Below are positions 52,847-61,761 of a stretch of 64,000 nt of DNA, piece after piece. The notes beneath the pieces are model-generated. The model saw only the letters and a program-made list of their open reading frames with translations. It had not been told where the DNA came from and made no database searches. Origin of the DNA: Aliiroseovarius pelagivivens (GTDB lineage: Bacteria > Pseudomonadota > Alphaproteobacteria > Rhodobacterales > Rhodobacteraceae); contig NZ_OMOI01000002.1 in the NCBI RefSeq assembly GCF_900302485.1, positions 372,001-436,000 of the forward strand, given 5' to 3'. The position numbers were made by a program, and so were the translations under genes. Numbering within the stretch: position 1 is the stretch's first letter; every line of letters starts with the position of its first letter.

Positions 52847-53875
52847 TTACTTTTTCACGTTGGTCCAGATCTGGTCATAGACCGCTTGAGTGGCCTCGTC
52901 GCAGACCTCGATGAAGGCGCCCTGACCGGCTGTGGCCGGTGGGTTGGATTCCGGCAAGGTGGCCAGTTCGGGGTCAAGGAAATCGCCCACGCCGCTGACA
53001 CCTGCGCCATAGCGTGCATAATTCGACACGGCCGAGATGTTTTCCGGCTGCAACAGGAAGTCCATGAATTTCAGCGCATTATCACGGTTAGGCGCGTCGT
53101 TCAGCAGCACGACATTATCCATCCAGACCACATAGCCCTGTGTCGGGAACGCATATTGCAGCGATGCTTTTTCCGAGCGCGCCTTGGCACCGAACCCATC
53201 ATAGATCATGCCAACAGCCACATCGCCCGAGACCAGAACCTCTTTCGCGGTGTCCGAGTTGAAGGACGCCCAATGCGCCTTGGCATTGACCAGCATCTCG
53301 TTCAGCGCTTTCAGCTGCTCGCGATCGGTCGAACATTGCGGAATGCCCATGTGAAGCGAGGCCAGCGCCATCACTTCACCCTGGCTGTCCAGCATGTTGA
53401 TCTTGCCCGAAAGCTCGGCCGGTGGGTTGAACAGGATGTCGGTGGTGTTGATGTCACCGCTGTAAGCTTCGGTATCTACTGAGAACGCGGTGGACCCCCA
53501 CTGATACGGGATCGAATGCGTGCGGCCCGGATCAAAGGATGGATCGGCCCATTCAGGCGCGATGTTGCCTTTGTTGGCAAGCTCTCCGTCTGCGATGGTG
53601 TCCAGCAGACCCTCGCCCGCCATGATCGACACCATGTAGTCACCGGGAACGGCCACGTCATAGGTTCCCATGCCGCCTGCTTTCAGCGAGGCCAGCATCG
53701 CCTCGTTCGAGTCATAGGTGTCCATGGTGACGTTAATGCCGGTTTCCGCGGTGAACTTATCCAGCAGCTCTTGCGGCATGTATTCGAACCAGTGATAGAC
53801 AACCAGATCGCCCTCGGCAGCGGCGGCATTGGCCATCAAGGCCAGCGCCATGGCGGATTGGGTAAGAAGTTTCAT
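52847..53875 (-). CDS. Polyamine-type ABC solute-binding protein (PotD/PotF-like)
   Basis: A 342-residue periplasmic protein with a signal peptide (MKLLTQSAMALALMANAAAA) and a mature start EGDLVVYHWFEYMPQELLDKFTAETGINVTMDTYDSNEAMLASLK, which matches PotD/PotF. Aromatic and acidic residues around the cleft (DYMVSIMAGEG, QWGSTAFSVDTEAY) suit binding of cationic amines. The order ATPase, permease, permease, binding protein, deacetylase suggests import of polyamines or their acetyl forms. Confidence 0.9.
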   Translation of the reverse strand: MKLLTQSAMALALMANAAAAEGDLVVYHWFEYMPQELLDKFTAETGINVTMDTYDSNEAMLASLKAGGMGTYDVAVPGDYMVSIMAGEGLLDTIADGELANKGNIAPEWADPSFDPGRTHSIPYQWGSTAFSVDTEAYSGDINTTDILFNPPAELSGKINMLDSQGEVMALASLHMGIPQCSTDREQLKALNEMLVNAKAHWASFNSDTAKEVLVSGDVAVGMIYDGFGAKARSEKASLQYAFPTQGYVVWMDNVVLLNDAPNRDNALKFMDFLLQPENISAVSNYARYGAGVSGVGDFLDPELATLPESNPPATAGQGAFIEVCDEATQAVYDQIWTNVKK

Positions 53876-53893
53876 TATGTTAGCTCCCTGTTT

Positions 53894-54700
53894 TTATTTG
53901 GTATTGTCCGACTTCGATACGAAGTAGGAGATTGTCACCATCACGATCGACACACTGAGAAGCATGGTCGAGATCGCCATGATGTTGGGCTTGAGGCCCT
54001 GTTTCACCGACCCGAAGATCGCCGTGGGGAGGGTTTCGACCCCTGCGCCTTTGACGAAGTTGGTGATGATGAAGTCATCCAGACTGACGATGAACGCCAG
54101 AAGGAAGCCCGAGATGATGCCGGGCATCATCAGAGGCAGAAGCACGCGGCGGAAGGCCTGTGCCTTGGTGGCATAAAGGTCCATCGCGGCCTGTTCGAAC
54201 GTATCCTCGATCCCTTGCATCCGGGCCTGAATGGGCAGGTATGCGAAGGGGATGCAGAACGCGATATGCGCCACGAGGATGGTCAGATATCCGCGTGTGA
54301 AGCCGACCGAGTTATAGAAGATCAGCAAAGCGACGGCGGTCACGATCTCGGGCACCATCAGGGGCAAGCTGATCAGACCCAGCGATGCCGTGCGCAGACG
54401 GAACTTGCCCCCACGCACAATGGCAGTCGCCGCCGTGGTGGCGATGGTGGTCGATATGGTTGCCGCGACGATCGCGATGGTGAACGAGTTGATCGCCGCC
54501 TGTTTGAATTTGCCGCTTTCCGGCCCGACAAACACGTCGACATACCAGCGCAGCGACAAGCCTTCCCACACCGTGATCGATTTCGAGGCGTTGAAAGAAT
54601 AGACCGTCACGACGACCAGCGGGGCATACAGAATAACCAGGCACAGCAGGGTCATGAACTTGAAGCCGGGATAGGTTTTGACATCGGTCTTGGCACTCAT
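53894..54700 (-). CDS. ABC permease, PotI/PotC-like
   Basis: A 268-residue membrane protein with six predicted helices and the binding-protein-dependent transport loop in the form [27 protein letters not shown] (EAA motif). It is the second permease of the polyamine-type importer. Its start overlaps the first permease gene by 4 bp (ATGA), so they are coupled. Confidence 0.9.
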   Translation of the reverse strand: MSAKTDVKTYPGFKFMTLLCLVILYAPLVVVTVYSFNASKSITVWEGLSLRWYVDVFVGPESGKFKQAAINSFTIAIVAATISTTIATTAATAIVRGGKFRLRTASLGLISLPLMVPEIVTAVALLIFYNSVGFTRGYLTILVAHIAFCIPFAYLPIQARMQGIEDTFEQAAMDLYATKAQAFRRVLLPLMMPGIISGFLLAFIVSLDDFIITNFVKGAGVETLPTAIFGSVKQGLKPNIMAISTMLLSVSIVMVTISYFVSKSDNTK

Positions 54701-55623
54701 GACACGGCCTCCGCTTTGCGTTGCTGGCGGGCAAAGATCAGAAGGATGATCAAGACCATCGTCAGAAGGATCATCGACGCCGCGGCCCCAAACGGCCAGT
54801 TGCCCGCGTTGCCTTTGAACTGTTCCTCGATCAGCGACCCGATCATGAAGTTCTTGGCTCCGCCCAGAAGATCAGGCGCAAGGAAGGCACCAAGCGACGG
54901 GACGAACACAAGGATACAGCCCGCAATCACGCCGGGCTTCACAGTAGGCAGAAGAATGCGCCGCAGCGTGACCCACTTGGTCGCGTAAAGGTCAGCCGCC
55001 GCCTCGCTAAGCGCGAAGTTGTAGCGCTCGACCGAGGCATAGATCGGCAGCACCATGAAGGGCAGATAGCTGTAAAACAGACCCAACTGCACCGCGAGGT
55101 TGGTGTTGATGATATGAAGCGGGCTGTCGATCAGGCCGATATTGATCAGGAAGTCGTTCAGCGGACCTTGGTCGCGCAGCAGAAACTTCATCGACACGGT
55201 ACGGATCAGCAGGTTCACCCAGTAGGGAATGGTGATCAGGAACACCCACATTGCGCGCGACTTTTCAGGCCGGGTGGCGATGAAATAGGCGGTCGGAAAG
55301 CCGATGATCAGCGACAGGATCGTCGCCGCACCCGCCTGCCAGATGGAACGCCAGAAGATCGCGATATAGGTCCATTCGATCTTCGGTGCTTCGTCCCCAA
55401 ACAGCCCGCGATCAAAGAAGAACTGATCATAGGCGTTCAGCGAGAATTCCCAGATGACGCCCCCACGAAACTCTTTCGTTAGGAAGGAATAAACCAGCAT
55501 CATCAGGACCGGCGCCAGAACGAAGATGCTCAACACGACCCACGACGGCAGCAAAAGCCAGTTGCGGGCCTCGGCATAGGTGTCGGACGCGGACGACCCT
55601 CCGGATGCGGCTCCGCCGGCCAT
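54697..55623 (-). CDS. ABC permease, PotH/PotB-like
   Basis: A 308-residue membrane protein, about six helices, with the EAA loop [30 protein letters not shown] short N-terminal Ser/Gly-rich tail precedes the first helix. Paired with the following permease to form the channel. Its start overlaps the ATPase stop by 1 bp. Confidence 0.9.
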   Translation of the reverse strand: MAGGAASGGSSASDTYAEARNWLLLPSWVVLSIFVLAPVLMMLVYSFLTKEFRGGVIWEFSLNAYDQFFFDRGLFGDEAPKIEWTYIAIFWRSIWQAGAATILSLIIGFPTAYFIATRPEKSRAMWVFLITIPYWVNLLIRTVSMKFLLRDQGPLNDFLINIGLIDSPLHIINTNLAVQLGLFYSYLPFMVLPIYASVERYNFALSEAAADLYATKWVTLRRILLPTVKPGVIAGCILVFVPSLGAFLAPDLLGGAKNFMIGSLIEEQFKGNAGNWPFGAAASMILLTMVLIILLIFARQQRKAEAVS

Positions 55624-56714
55624 TAGTCGACCAACAGGCGAGCCGAGCCTGCCTCCATATTCACATAGGCTTCAGTTCCGGGATCAAAGATCCGCTTGGT
55701 GCCGCGATCCGAATTTGAGGTCCGGACTGTGAAGTTCGGCCCCTCGTTCAGGTCAATGATCGTGGTGATGTCGGTGCCGATAAAGATGTTCTCGACCACG
55801 GTGCCTTTCAGGCTTTCCGACTCGGTCGGTTCGTCCGACAGGAACAGACGTTCGGGCCGCACGGACATGTGTACCGTCGATCCCACGCCCACCTCGTCCA
55901 CCGCGTTGCAGGTCAGCTCGTGACCGCCGCCCAAGTGGCAGACGGCACGGCCGTCATTGATCGCATCGACCGAGACTTCCAGCAGGTTGGTTTCCCCGAT
56001 GAAGTCCGCCACGAACATGTTGCGCGGGCTTTCATAGATGTCTTTGGGTTCGCCCAATTGTTGCATGCTTCCAGCCGACATCACTGCAATGCGGTCGGAC
56101 ATGGTCAGGGCTTCTTCCTGATCATGGGTCACGAAAATAAAGGTAATGCCGGTTTCACGCTGAATGTGTTTCAGCTCGATCTGCATGGCTTTGCGCAGCT
56201 TCAGATCCAGCGCGGACAGCGGCTCGTCCAATAGCAAAACTTTGGGCGAGGGCGCCAGCGCACGGGCCAGCGCCACACGTTGCTGCTGACCACCCGACAG
56301 TTGCGACGGCTTGCGCGCGGCAAACTGCGTCAGCTGTACAAGATCCAGCATCTCGCCAGCCTTCTTGCGCGCATCGGCTTTCGACGCACCACGCATTTCA
56401 AGCCCGAAGCCCACATTGTCCAGGACTGTCATGTGCGGGAACAGCGCATAATTCTGAAAGACGGTGTTCACCGGGCGTTGGTGCGGGGGAAGGGTCGCGA
56501 TCTCGTCGCCATACAGGAAGATGGCGCCTTCGGTCACATCCTCGAACCCAGCGATCATGCGCAGAAGCGTGGTCTTGCCGCAGCCTGAAGGGCCAAGCAG
56601 GGTGAAGAATTCGTTGTCGCGAATCCCAAGCGAGATCTTCTGAAGCGCCGTGAAATCGCCATAGCGTTTCACCGCATCGCGTACGTCCACCGCGATCTGG
56701 GTGTCGTCATTCAT
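55623..56714 (-). CDS. ABC ATP-binding protein, PotA/PotG-like
   Basis: The ATG at 56714 has GGAGAG 7 bases upstream; 363 residues. Motifs: Walker A GPSGCGKTT, signature LSGGQQQRVALARALA, Walker B LLLDEPLSALD and switch His in FVTHDQEE. A C-terminal TOBE-type regulatory domain follows (SVRPERLFLSDEP). It powers the polyamine-type importer. Transcribed first, from the region at 56715-57043. Confidence 0.93.
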   Translation of the reverse strand: MNDDTQIAVDVRDAVKRYGDFTALQKISLGIRDNEFFTLLGPSGCGKTTLLRMIAGFEDVTEGAIFLYGDEIATLPPHQRPVNTVFQNYALFPHMTVLDNVGFGLEMRGASKADARKKAGEMLDLVQLTQFAARKPSQLSGGQQQRVALARALAPSPKVLLLDEPLSALDLKLRKAMQIELKHIQRETGITFIFVTHDQEEALTMSDRIAVMSAGSMQQLGEPKDIYESPRNMFVADFIGETNLLEVSVDAINDGRAVCHLGGGHELTCNAVDEVGVGSTVHMSVRPERLFLSDEPTESESLKGTVVENIFIGTDITTIIDLNEGPNFTVRTSNSDRGTKRIFDPGTEAYVNMEAGSARLLVD

Positions 56715-57043
56715 TGTGATCTCTCCGTTCTGTGGGAAATCCAAGTGTCTGCAAAGCTGTCGAGTCCCCCGATGGGGGATTGATATGTCCGCGCATGTTG
56801 ACCTCCGAGTCAGTGTCAAAAGGCTAGAAGCCGCGCGGCTTCGTAAAAATACGTATCTTGCGAAGTTTGGCTTAGGCTTAACCTTTTCAAACCCTCCGAA
56901 CATTAGCCATTGCCTAATCATGGCTGACACAGAACGTTCTTTTCTGTGGGTCCCATCCTGCCAAAGTAGAGCGGTCGCCGAACAAGGCGTGCCCGGCCAT
57001 TGCGGCTGCGCCGACTCGGCATTCATACGAAAGGACCAGACAC
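56715..57043. promoter_or_regulatory. Divergent promoter region, polyamine ABC operon / flavoprotein operon
   Basis: A 329-bp gap between divergent operons. It holds a small hairpin TCCCCC-GAT-GGGGGA at 56765-56779 in the ABC leader. At 56902-56918 ATTAG-N7-CTAAT contains a T-N11-A LysR box, overlapped by AGCCAT-N9-ATGGCT (56905-56925). A perfect palindrome AGAACGTTCT lies at 56931-56940. The LysR gene at 63289 is a candidate binder. I cannot place -35/-10 elements with confidence. Confidence 0.55.
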
Positions 57044-58321
57044 ATGCCCGTTGAAACCATTGATACGCTTGTTGTTGGCGCCGGCCAGGCTGGAATTGCC
57101 GTAAGCGAACACCTTGGGAACAGTGGCGTGCCGCATCTGATTCTGGAAAAGAACCGCGTGGCCGAGGCTTGGCGGTCAGGGCGTTGGGACGCGCTGGTGA
57201 CGAACGGGCCTGTTTGGCACGACCGCTTCCCCAGCCTTGAATTCAAGGGCAATGACCCGGACGAATTTGTGACGAAAGACCGCGTGGCGGACTATCTGGA
57301 AGAATATGCGCAGATGGTAAACGCCCCGATTCGTACCGGAATCGAGGTACTGAAAGCAGAACGACTGCCCGATCAGGCCGGCTTCCGGGTTGAAACGTCC
57401 GAAGGCGTGATCGAGGCAAAACGGATCGTCGCCGCGACCGGCGCCTTCCAACATCCGGTGATCCCGCCCATCGTGCCGGAAACGGCCGGGGTTAAGCAGA
57501 TCCATTCGTTCCATTACAAGAACCCATCCCAGCTCTCGGATGGGGCGGTAATGGTTGTCGGTGCGGGATCATCGGGTGCCCAGATCGCGGACGAGCTGAA
57601 CCGCGCGGGTCGCAAAGTTTTCTTGTCCGTTGGGCCGCATGACCGCCCACCGCGCCGCTATCGTGGTCGCGATTTCGTCTGGTGGTTGGGCGTGCTGGGC
57701 CTGTGGGACATGGCCGCGCCGAATCCGGGGACAGAACATGTAACGATCTCGGTCAGTGGTGCCTATGGCGGGCAAACGATGGATTTCCGCCGTCTGGCAG
57801 GCGAAGGTGTCACCCTGCTTGGTCTGACCGAGGGTTTTGACAACGACACGCTGACCTTCCGCGACGATCTGCAAGCCAATGTGGCCGCTGGTGACGCGAA
57901 TTATAACGAGATGCTAGACGCCGCCGATGCCTATGTCGACCGCACAGGGCTGACCCTGCCCGAAGAACCCGAAGCGCGTCAGGTGTTCCCCGATCCGGAC
58001 TGCCTGAGCAATCCCATCCGCTCGGTCGATCTGGCCAAAGAAGGGATCACGACGATCATCTGGGCCACCGGATTCCGGCAGGATTTCGACTGGATGAAAA
58101 TCGGTGGATTCGACGACAAGGGCGCGCCGATCCATCAGCGCGGCGTGTCGGTCGAGCCGGACGTCTATTTCCTTGGTCTGCCGTGGCAGTCACGCCGTGG
58201 ATCGACCTTCCTGTGGGGGGTCTGGCACGACGCCAAGCACGTGGCGGATCAGATCGCGACCCAGCGGGCCTATCTGGATTACGACGGCCAAGCGGCTGTT
58301 GTGTCCTCGGCTGCAGAATAA
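57044..58321 (+). CDS. FAD/NAD(P)-binding flavoprotein, flavin-monooxygenase-like
   Basis: A 425-residue protein. The N-terminal FAD motif is VVGAGQAGIAVSEHLGNSG (about residues 10-28), the NAD(P) motif is VVGAGSSGAQIADELNRAG (about 167-185), and the ATGF segment is in IWATGFRQDFDW. The layout resembles single-component flavin monooxygenases (FMO/CzcO-like). Two Rieske oxygenase genes follow without a ferredoxin reductase gene, so it could also pass electrons or act on the same substrate. It is the first gene of the operon. Confidence 0.85.
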   Translation: MPVETIDTLVVGAGQAGIAVSEHLGNSGVPHLILEKNRVAEAWRSGRWDALVTNGPVWHDRFPSLEFKGNDPDEFVTKDRVADYLEEYAQMVNAPIRTGIEVLKAERLPDQAGFRVETSEGVIEAKRIVAATGAFQHPVIPPIVPETAGVKQIHSFHYKNPSQLSDGAVMVVGAGSSGAQIADELNRAGRKVFLSVGPHDRPPRRYRGRDFVWWLGVLGLWDMAAPNPGTEHVTISVSGAYGGQTMDFRRLAGEGVTLLGLTEGFDNDTLTFRDDLQANVAAGDANYNEMLDAADAYVDRTGLTLPEEPEARQVFPDPDCLSNPIRSVDLAKEGITTIIWATGFRQDFDWMKIGGFDDKGAPIHQRGVSVEPDVYFLGLPWQSRRGSTFLWGVWHDAKHVADQIATQRAYLDYDGQAAVVSSAAE

Positions 58322-58342
58322 GCTCAACGAGAAGGAACTCCG

Positions 58343-59485
58343 ATGGCAAAAGACCACATCGACCCGGTAGAGGAACTTCGTCAGAACACGGCCCAGCCGT
58401 TCGAGCAAGCCCATGCCATGCCGCCCTCGGTCTATACGTCCGACGAGTTCCTGAACGAGGAACTGGAACACATCTTCTCGAAAGATTGGTTCTGCGTAGG
58501 TCGGGCGGATGCGCTGAAGGAACCGGGTGCCTACACTACCTGTGAACTGGCAGGCCAGCCAGTTCTGGTCATTCGTGATCGCGACGGCGAACTGCGCGCC
58601 ATGTCCAACGTGTGTCTGCACCGCATGTCCACGCTTTTGCACGGAAACGGCAAGACGCGCGCCATCGTCTGCCCCTATCACGCTTGGACCTATAATCTGG
58701 ACGGCAGCCTGCGCGGCGCCCCTGCGATGACCTTGAACGAGGGATTCTGCAAAGATCAGTACCAATTGCCTCAGGTGAAATGTCAGGAATGGCTGGGCTG
58801 GGTGTTCATCACCCTGAACGCCGACGCCCCCGACGTGTCCGATCAGCTTGCCCAAGTCGAAGAGATGATCGCGGGCTATGACATGACCAATTATACCGAG
58901 GCGTTCTATGAAGAGCACGTCTGGGACACCAACTGGAAGGTGCTGGCCGAGAACTTCATGGAAAGCTATCACCTGCCCGTTTGCCACTCGGGCACGATCG
59001 GCGGGCTGTCAAAGCTTGAAGATATGATCTGCCCGCCGGGCCTGCCCGCCTTCAACTATCACACCATCCTGAAGGATGAAGAGCTGCGCATCGCGATGGC
59101 GCACGCGAAGAACGACCGCCTGAAAGGCGAGGAACGGCGCACCACCTATTTGCTGGCGATCTATCCAAGCCTGCTTATTACGCTGACGCCGGGCTATTTC
59201 TGGTATCTATCGCTGCATCCCAAAGGACCGGGTCAGGTGCTGATCCGTTTCGGAGGCGGCATGTCGAATGATTTCGCCGATGATCCCGATATCGACCAGA
59301 ATTTCGCGGACCTGAAGGCGCTTCTGGATGACGTGAATGTCGAAGATCGCGGCTGCACCGAGAAAGTGTTCAAAGGGCTGTCATCCGACCGCGCCGTGCC
59401 CGGACATCTTAGCCATCTGGAACGTCCCAACTATGACTTCGCCCAATATCTGATGGCACGCATCAACGCCGGTCGCGGCAACTGA
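58343..59485 (+). CDS. Rieske-type oxygenase alpha subunit, copy 1
   Basis: A 380-residue protein; AAGGA lies 8 bases before the ATG. The Rieske [2Fe-2S] ligands are Cys91, His93, Cys110 and His113 (CLH ... CPYH). The mononuclear iron site is NFMESYHLPVCH: His210 and His215, with Glu207 where naphthalene-type enzymes have the bridging Asp. Glu at this position is known from carnitine oxygenase CntA and is common in the choline/betaine-type group, so an N-methylated amine is a reasonable substrate guess. No dedicated reductase is encoded nearby. Confidence 0.88.
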   Translation: MAKDHIDPVEELRQNTAQPFEQAHAMPPSVYTSDEFLNEELEHIFSKDWFCVGRADALKEPGAYTTCELAGQPVLVIRDRDGELRAMSNVCLHRMSTLLHGNGKTRAIVCPYHAWTYNLDGSLRGAPAMTLNEGFCKDQYQLPQVKCQEWLGWVFITLNADAPDVSDQLAQVEEMIAGYDMTNYTEAFYEEHVWDTNWKVLAENFMESYHLPVCHSGTIGGLSKLEDMICPPGLPAFNYHTILKDEELRIAMAHAKNDRLKGEERRTTYLLAIYPSLLITLTPGYFWYLSLHPKGPGQVLIRFGGGMSNDFADDPDIDQNFADLKALLDDVNVEDRGCTEKVFKGLSSDRAVPGHLSHLERPNYDFAQYLMARINAGRGN

Positions 59486-59512
59486 CCCAACATCTCACAT
59501 AAGGGACGCCAA

Positions 59513-59929
59513 ATGGCCCATACCCGTATTCGCAAGTTCAACACCTCGGACACCTACCCCGAACAAAATCTGGACAACGACCTGTGTCAGGCCGTGGTCA
59601 CGCAGGGCGGCAAAACCGTCTATCTGCGCGGCCAATGCCCGCAGAACCTTGATGACGCGGTCAATATCGACAGCCACGACCCGGTCGAACAGACCCACAA
59701 GGTGATGCAGAACATCCGCCAGCTGATCGAAGAAGCTGGTGGCGAGATGGAGCATCTGGTGAAGGTGGTAGTCTATATCACCGACGTTCGCCACCGCGAG
59801 GCCGTCTATCGCACCATGGGCGAATATATCAAAGGCGTGTACCCCGTCTCGACCGGGTTGGTGGTGCAGGCATTGGCGCGGCCGGATTGGCTGGTCGAAA
59901 TCGACGGCACCGCCGTCATTCCGGAGTGA
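59513..59929 (+). CDS. Rid-family (YjgF/YER057c) protein lacking the RidA arginine
   Basis: A 138-residue protein with the Rid trimer fold: TVYLRGQCPQNLDD, LIEEAGGEMEHLVKVVVYITDVRHREAVYRTMGEYI. The RidA active-site Arg of the PARS motif is Ser113 here (YPVSTGLVVQAL). Imine or enamine deaminase activity by the RidA mechanism is therefore unlikely. Rid proteins without this Arg occur in catabolic operons and probably act on other reactive intermediates. It lies between two Rieske-related genes and 5 bp before DUF1028. Confidence 0.85.
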   Translation: MAHTRIRKFNTSDTYPEQNLDNDLCQAVVTQGGKTVYLRGQCPQNLDDAVNIDSHDPVEQTHKVMQNIRQLIEEAGGEMEHLVKVVVYITDVRHREAVYRTMGEYIKGVYPVSTGLVVQALARPDWLVEIDGTAVIPE

Positions 59930-59933
59930 CACG

Positions 59934-60608
59934 ATGACCTTTTCACTGGTGGCGCGCTGCGCCGAAACGGGCATGTTTGGCATTGCGATCTCGTCGTCAT
60001 CCCCTGCGGTGGCGGCGCGTTGCGCTTATGCCCGCGCGGGTGTGGGGGCTGTGGCATCGCAGAATGTGACGGATCCGATGCTAGGACCGCTGGCACTGGA
60101 TCTCATGCAGGGCGGCATGTCCGCATCCGAAGCGATCGCGGGCGTGAAAGATCTGGGTCGGTTCATCGAATACCGTCAGGTGCTGGCCGTCGACAAAAAC
60201 GGCGCGACCGCAATCCATTCTGGGCCGAACAGCCTTGGAATTTGGACGCAGGCGCAGGGGCCGGATGTGGCCTCGGGTGGGAACCTTTTGGCCAATGACG
60301 GCGTGCCGCAAGCCATTGTTGATGGATTTCTGGCCAGCTCGGGCCATCTGGGCGACCGGCTGATTGCCGCAATGCGCGCAGGCCTCGCGGCTGGTGGCGA
60401 AGCTGGCCCAATCCATTCGGCAGGCATGATGCTGGTCGACAAGGTCGCATGGCCGGTCGCCGACTTGCGCTGCGACTGGACCGAGGACTGTCCAATCGAA
60501 AACATCGCCACCGCGTGGGAAATCTATAAGCCGCAGCTGGACGCCTATGTCCAACGCGCGCTCGACCCGCGCGAGGCGCCGTCCTACGGCGTACCCGGCG
60601 ACGAATAA
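59934..60608 (+). CDS. DUF1028-family protein
   Basis: A 224-residue protein beginning MTFSLVARCAETGMFGIAISSSSPAVAARCAYARAGVGAVASQN, the DUF1028 (Ntn-hydrolase-like) pattern, in which TQ or SQ after AVA-type segments is conserved. The mature end has a DLRCDWTED acidic segment. The family is often next to Rid genes and in amine or amino-acid catabolic operons; its reaction is not established. It is tightly spaced with the Rid gene and ends 31 bp before the second Rieske gene. Confidence 0.85.
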   Translation: MTFSLVARCAETGMFGIAISSSSPAVAARCAYARAGVGAVASQNVTDPMLGPLALDLMQGGMSASEAIAGVKDLGRFIEYRQVLAVDKNGATAIHSGPNSLGIWTQAQGPDVASGGNLLANDGVPQAIVDGFLASSGHLGDRLIAAMRAGLAAGGEAGPIHSAGMMLVDKVAWPVADLRCDWTEDCPIENIATAWEIYKPQLDAYVQRALDPREAPSYGVPGDE

Positions 60609-60639
60609 CCCAAGACCGCAACAGGAAACGGAGGGCAAA

Positions 60640-61752
60640 GTGGGTGATTTGAGAACGAAGCTTCAGGAGTTGGCCGCCTTGCCGGCCGACCGGCCGATGT
60701 GCATGCCGGGTGCATTTTATACCAATCAGGCCCAGTTCGAACACGAGGCCGCCACCGTATTGCACAACGGGTGGCATTGCCTTGGTCGCGCGGACGAAAT
60801 CCCTGAACCAGGTGACTTCTTCACCGTAAAACTTCTGACCGAACCTTTGATCGTCATACGTGGCGATGACGGGGATGTACGCGTGCTGGCCAATGTCTGC
60901 CGTCACCGGGGCATGCCGTTGGCCGAAGGGCGCGGAAACGTGAAGCGTTTCGTGTGTTCGTATCATGCCTGGACCTATGGCCGAGACGGGGCGCTTTTGC
61001 GGGCCGCGCGGATGGAAAACGCCGGGTTCGACACTAAGAATTGTCGTCTGCATGGGCATAATGTGCATCTGTGGAACGGGTTCATTTACGTCAATCTAGA
61101 CACTTATGCGGCCCCGTTTGATCACCCGGATCTCGACGGATTGCTGGCTCCTTACGAAACCGAGAAGTTCCGTTTGGTCCACGTAGCCGAAGAGAACTGG
61201 CTTACCAACTGGAAGTGCCTCGTCGAGAATTTCATGGAAGGCTACCACCTGTCCGTAGTCCATCCTCAAACCTTGCATGGCTACACCCCCACGGGGTTGG
61301 CGCGCAAATTGTTGGCCGGCTATGACTTCACCTCGTATGCCGCAAACTACCCCGCGACGATCCCCCCTCGCGGGAAAGGGGCTGACGGGCTGAACGACGA
61401 CGAACGCATGCGCTCGACCCTGTTTGCGAAGTTCCCGACCCAAGTTGCCAGCCAAGCGGCCAGTCTTTTGGTGTCGCTCAGTATTTTCCCGCTCAGTGCG
61501 GGGGAAATCCGTGTGAAGTGGACCATGTCCGTCTATGGCGACGATCTGGAAGACGAAACCATCACCGCCCGCATCAAGCTGTGGGAAGAGGTCAACCGCG
61601 AGGACCGCGAAAAGCTTGAGCGCATGCAGGTGGCCTTGGGGTCCGAGCACGCGCTTGAGGGGCCGCTTGCAGGGGATGACTACGAAGGAACAATCCGCGA
61701 TTTCCAAATCTGGCTAGCGCGGCAGGACAGCGCCATCGTGGCCGCCCAATAG
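60640..61752 (+). CDS. Rieske-type oxygenase alpha subunit, copy 2
   Basis: The GTG at 60640 follows AACGGAGGG by 6 bases; 370 residues. Rieske ligands: Cys87, His89, Cys106, His109. Iron site NFMEGYHLSVVH: Glu200, His203, His208, with the same Glu substitution as in copy 1. The two copies are clearly distinct in sequence, so they are not a recent duplication; they could form a heteromer or catalyse two steps. ENWLTNWKCLVENF and SYHAWTYGRDG are typical. It is 9 bp upstream of the ALDH gene. Confidence 0.88.
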   Translation: MGDLRTKLQELAALPADRPMCMPGAFYTNQAQFEHEAATVLHNGWHCLGRADEIPEPGDFFTVKLLTEPLIVIRGDDGDVRVLANVCRHRGMPLAEGRGNVKRFVCSYHAWTYGRDGALLRAARMENAGFDTKNCRLHGHNVHLWNGFIYVNLDTYAAPFDHPDLDGLLAPYETEKFRLVHVAEENWLTNWKCLVENFMEGYHLSVVHPQTLHGYTPTGLARKLLAGYDFTSYAANYPATIPPRGKGADGLNDDERMRSTLFAKFPTQVASQAASLLVSLSIFPLSAGEIRVKWTMSVYGDDLEDETITARIKLWEEVNREDREKLERMQVALGSEHALEGPLAGDDYEGTIRDFQIWLARQDSAIVAAQ

Positions 61753-61761
61753 GAGAGAGAA

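Noticed and set aside
53516..54988. Plus-strand frame of 490 codons opposite the ABC permease genes
   Set aside because: Charged, low-complexity product lying over two obvious permease genes; a shadow frame.
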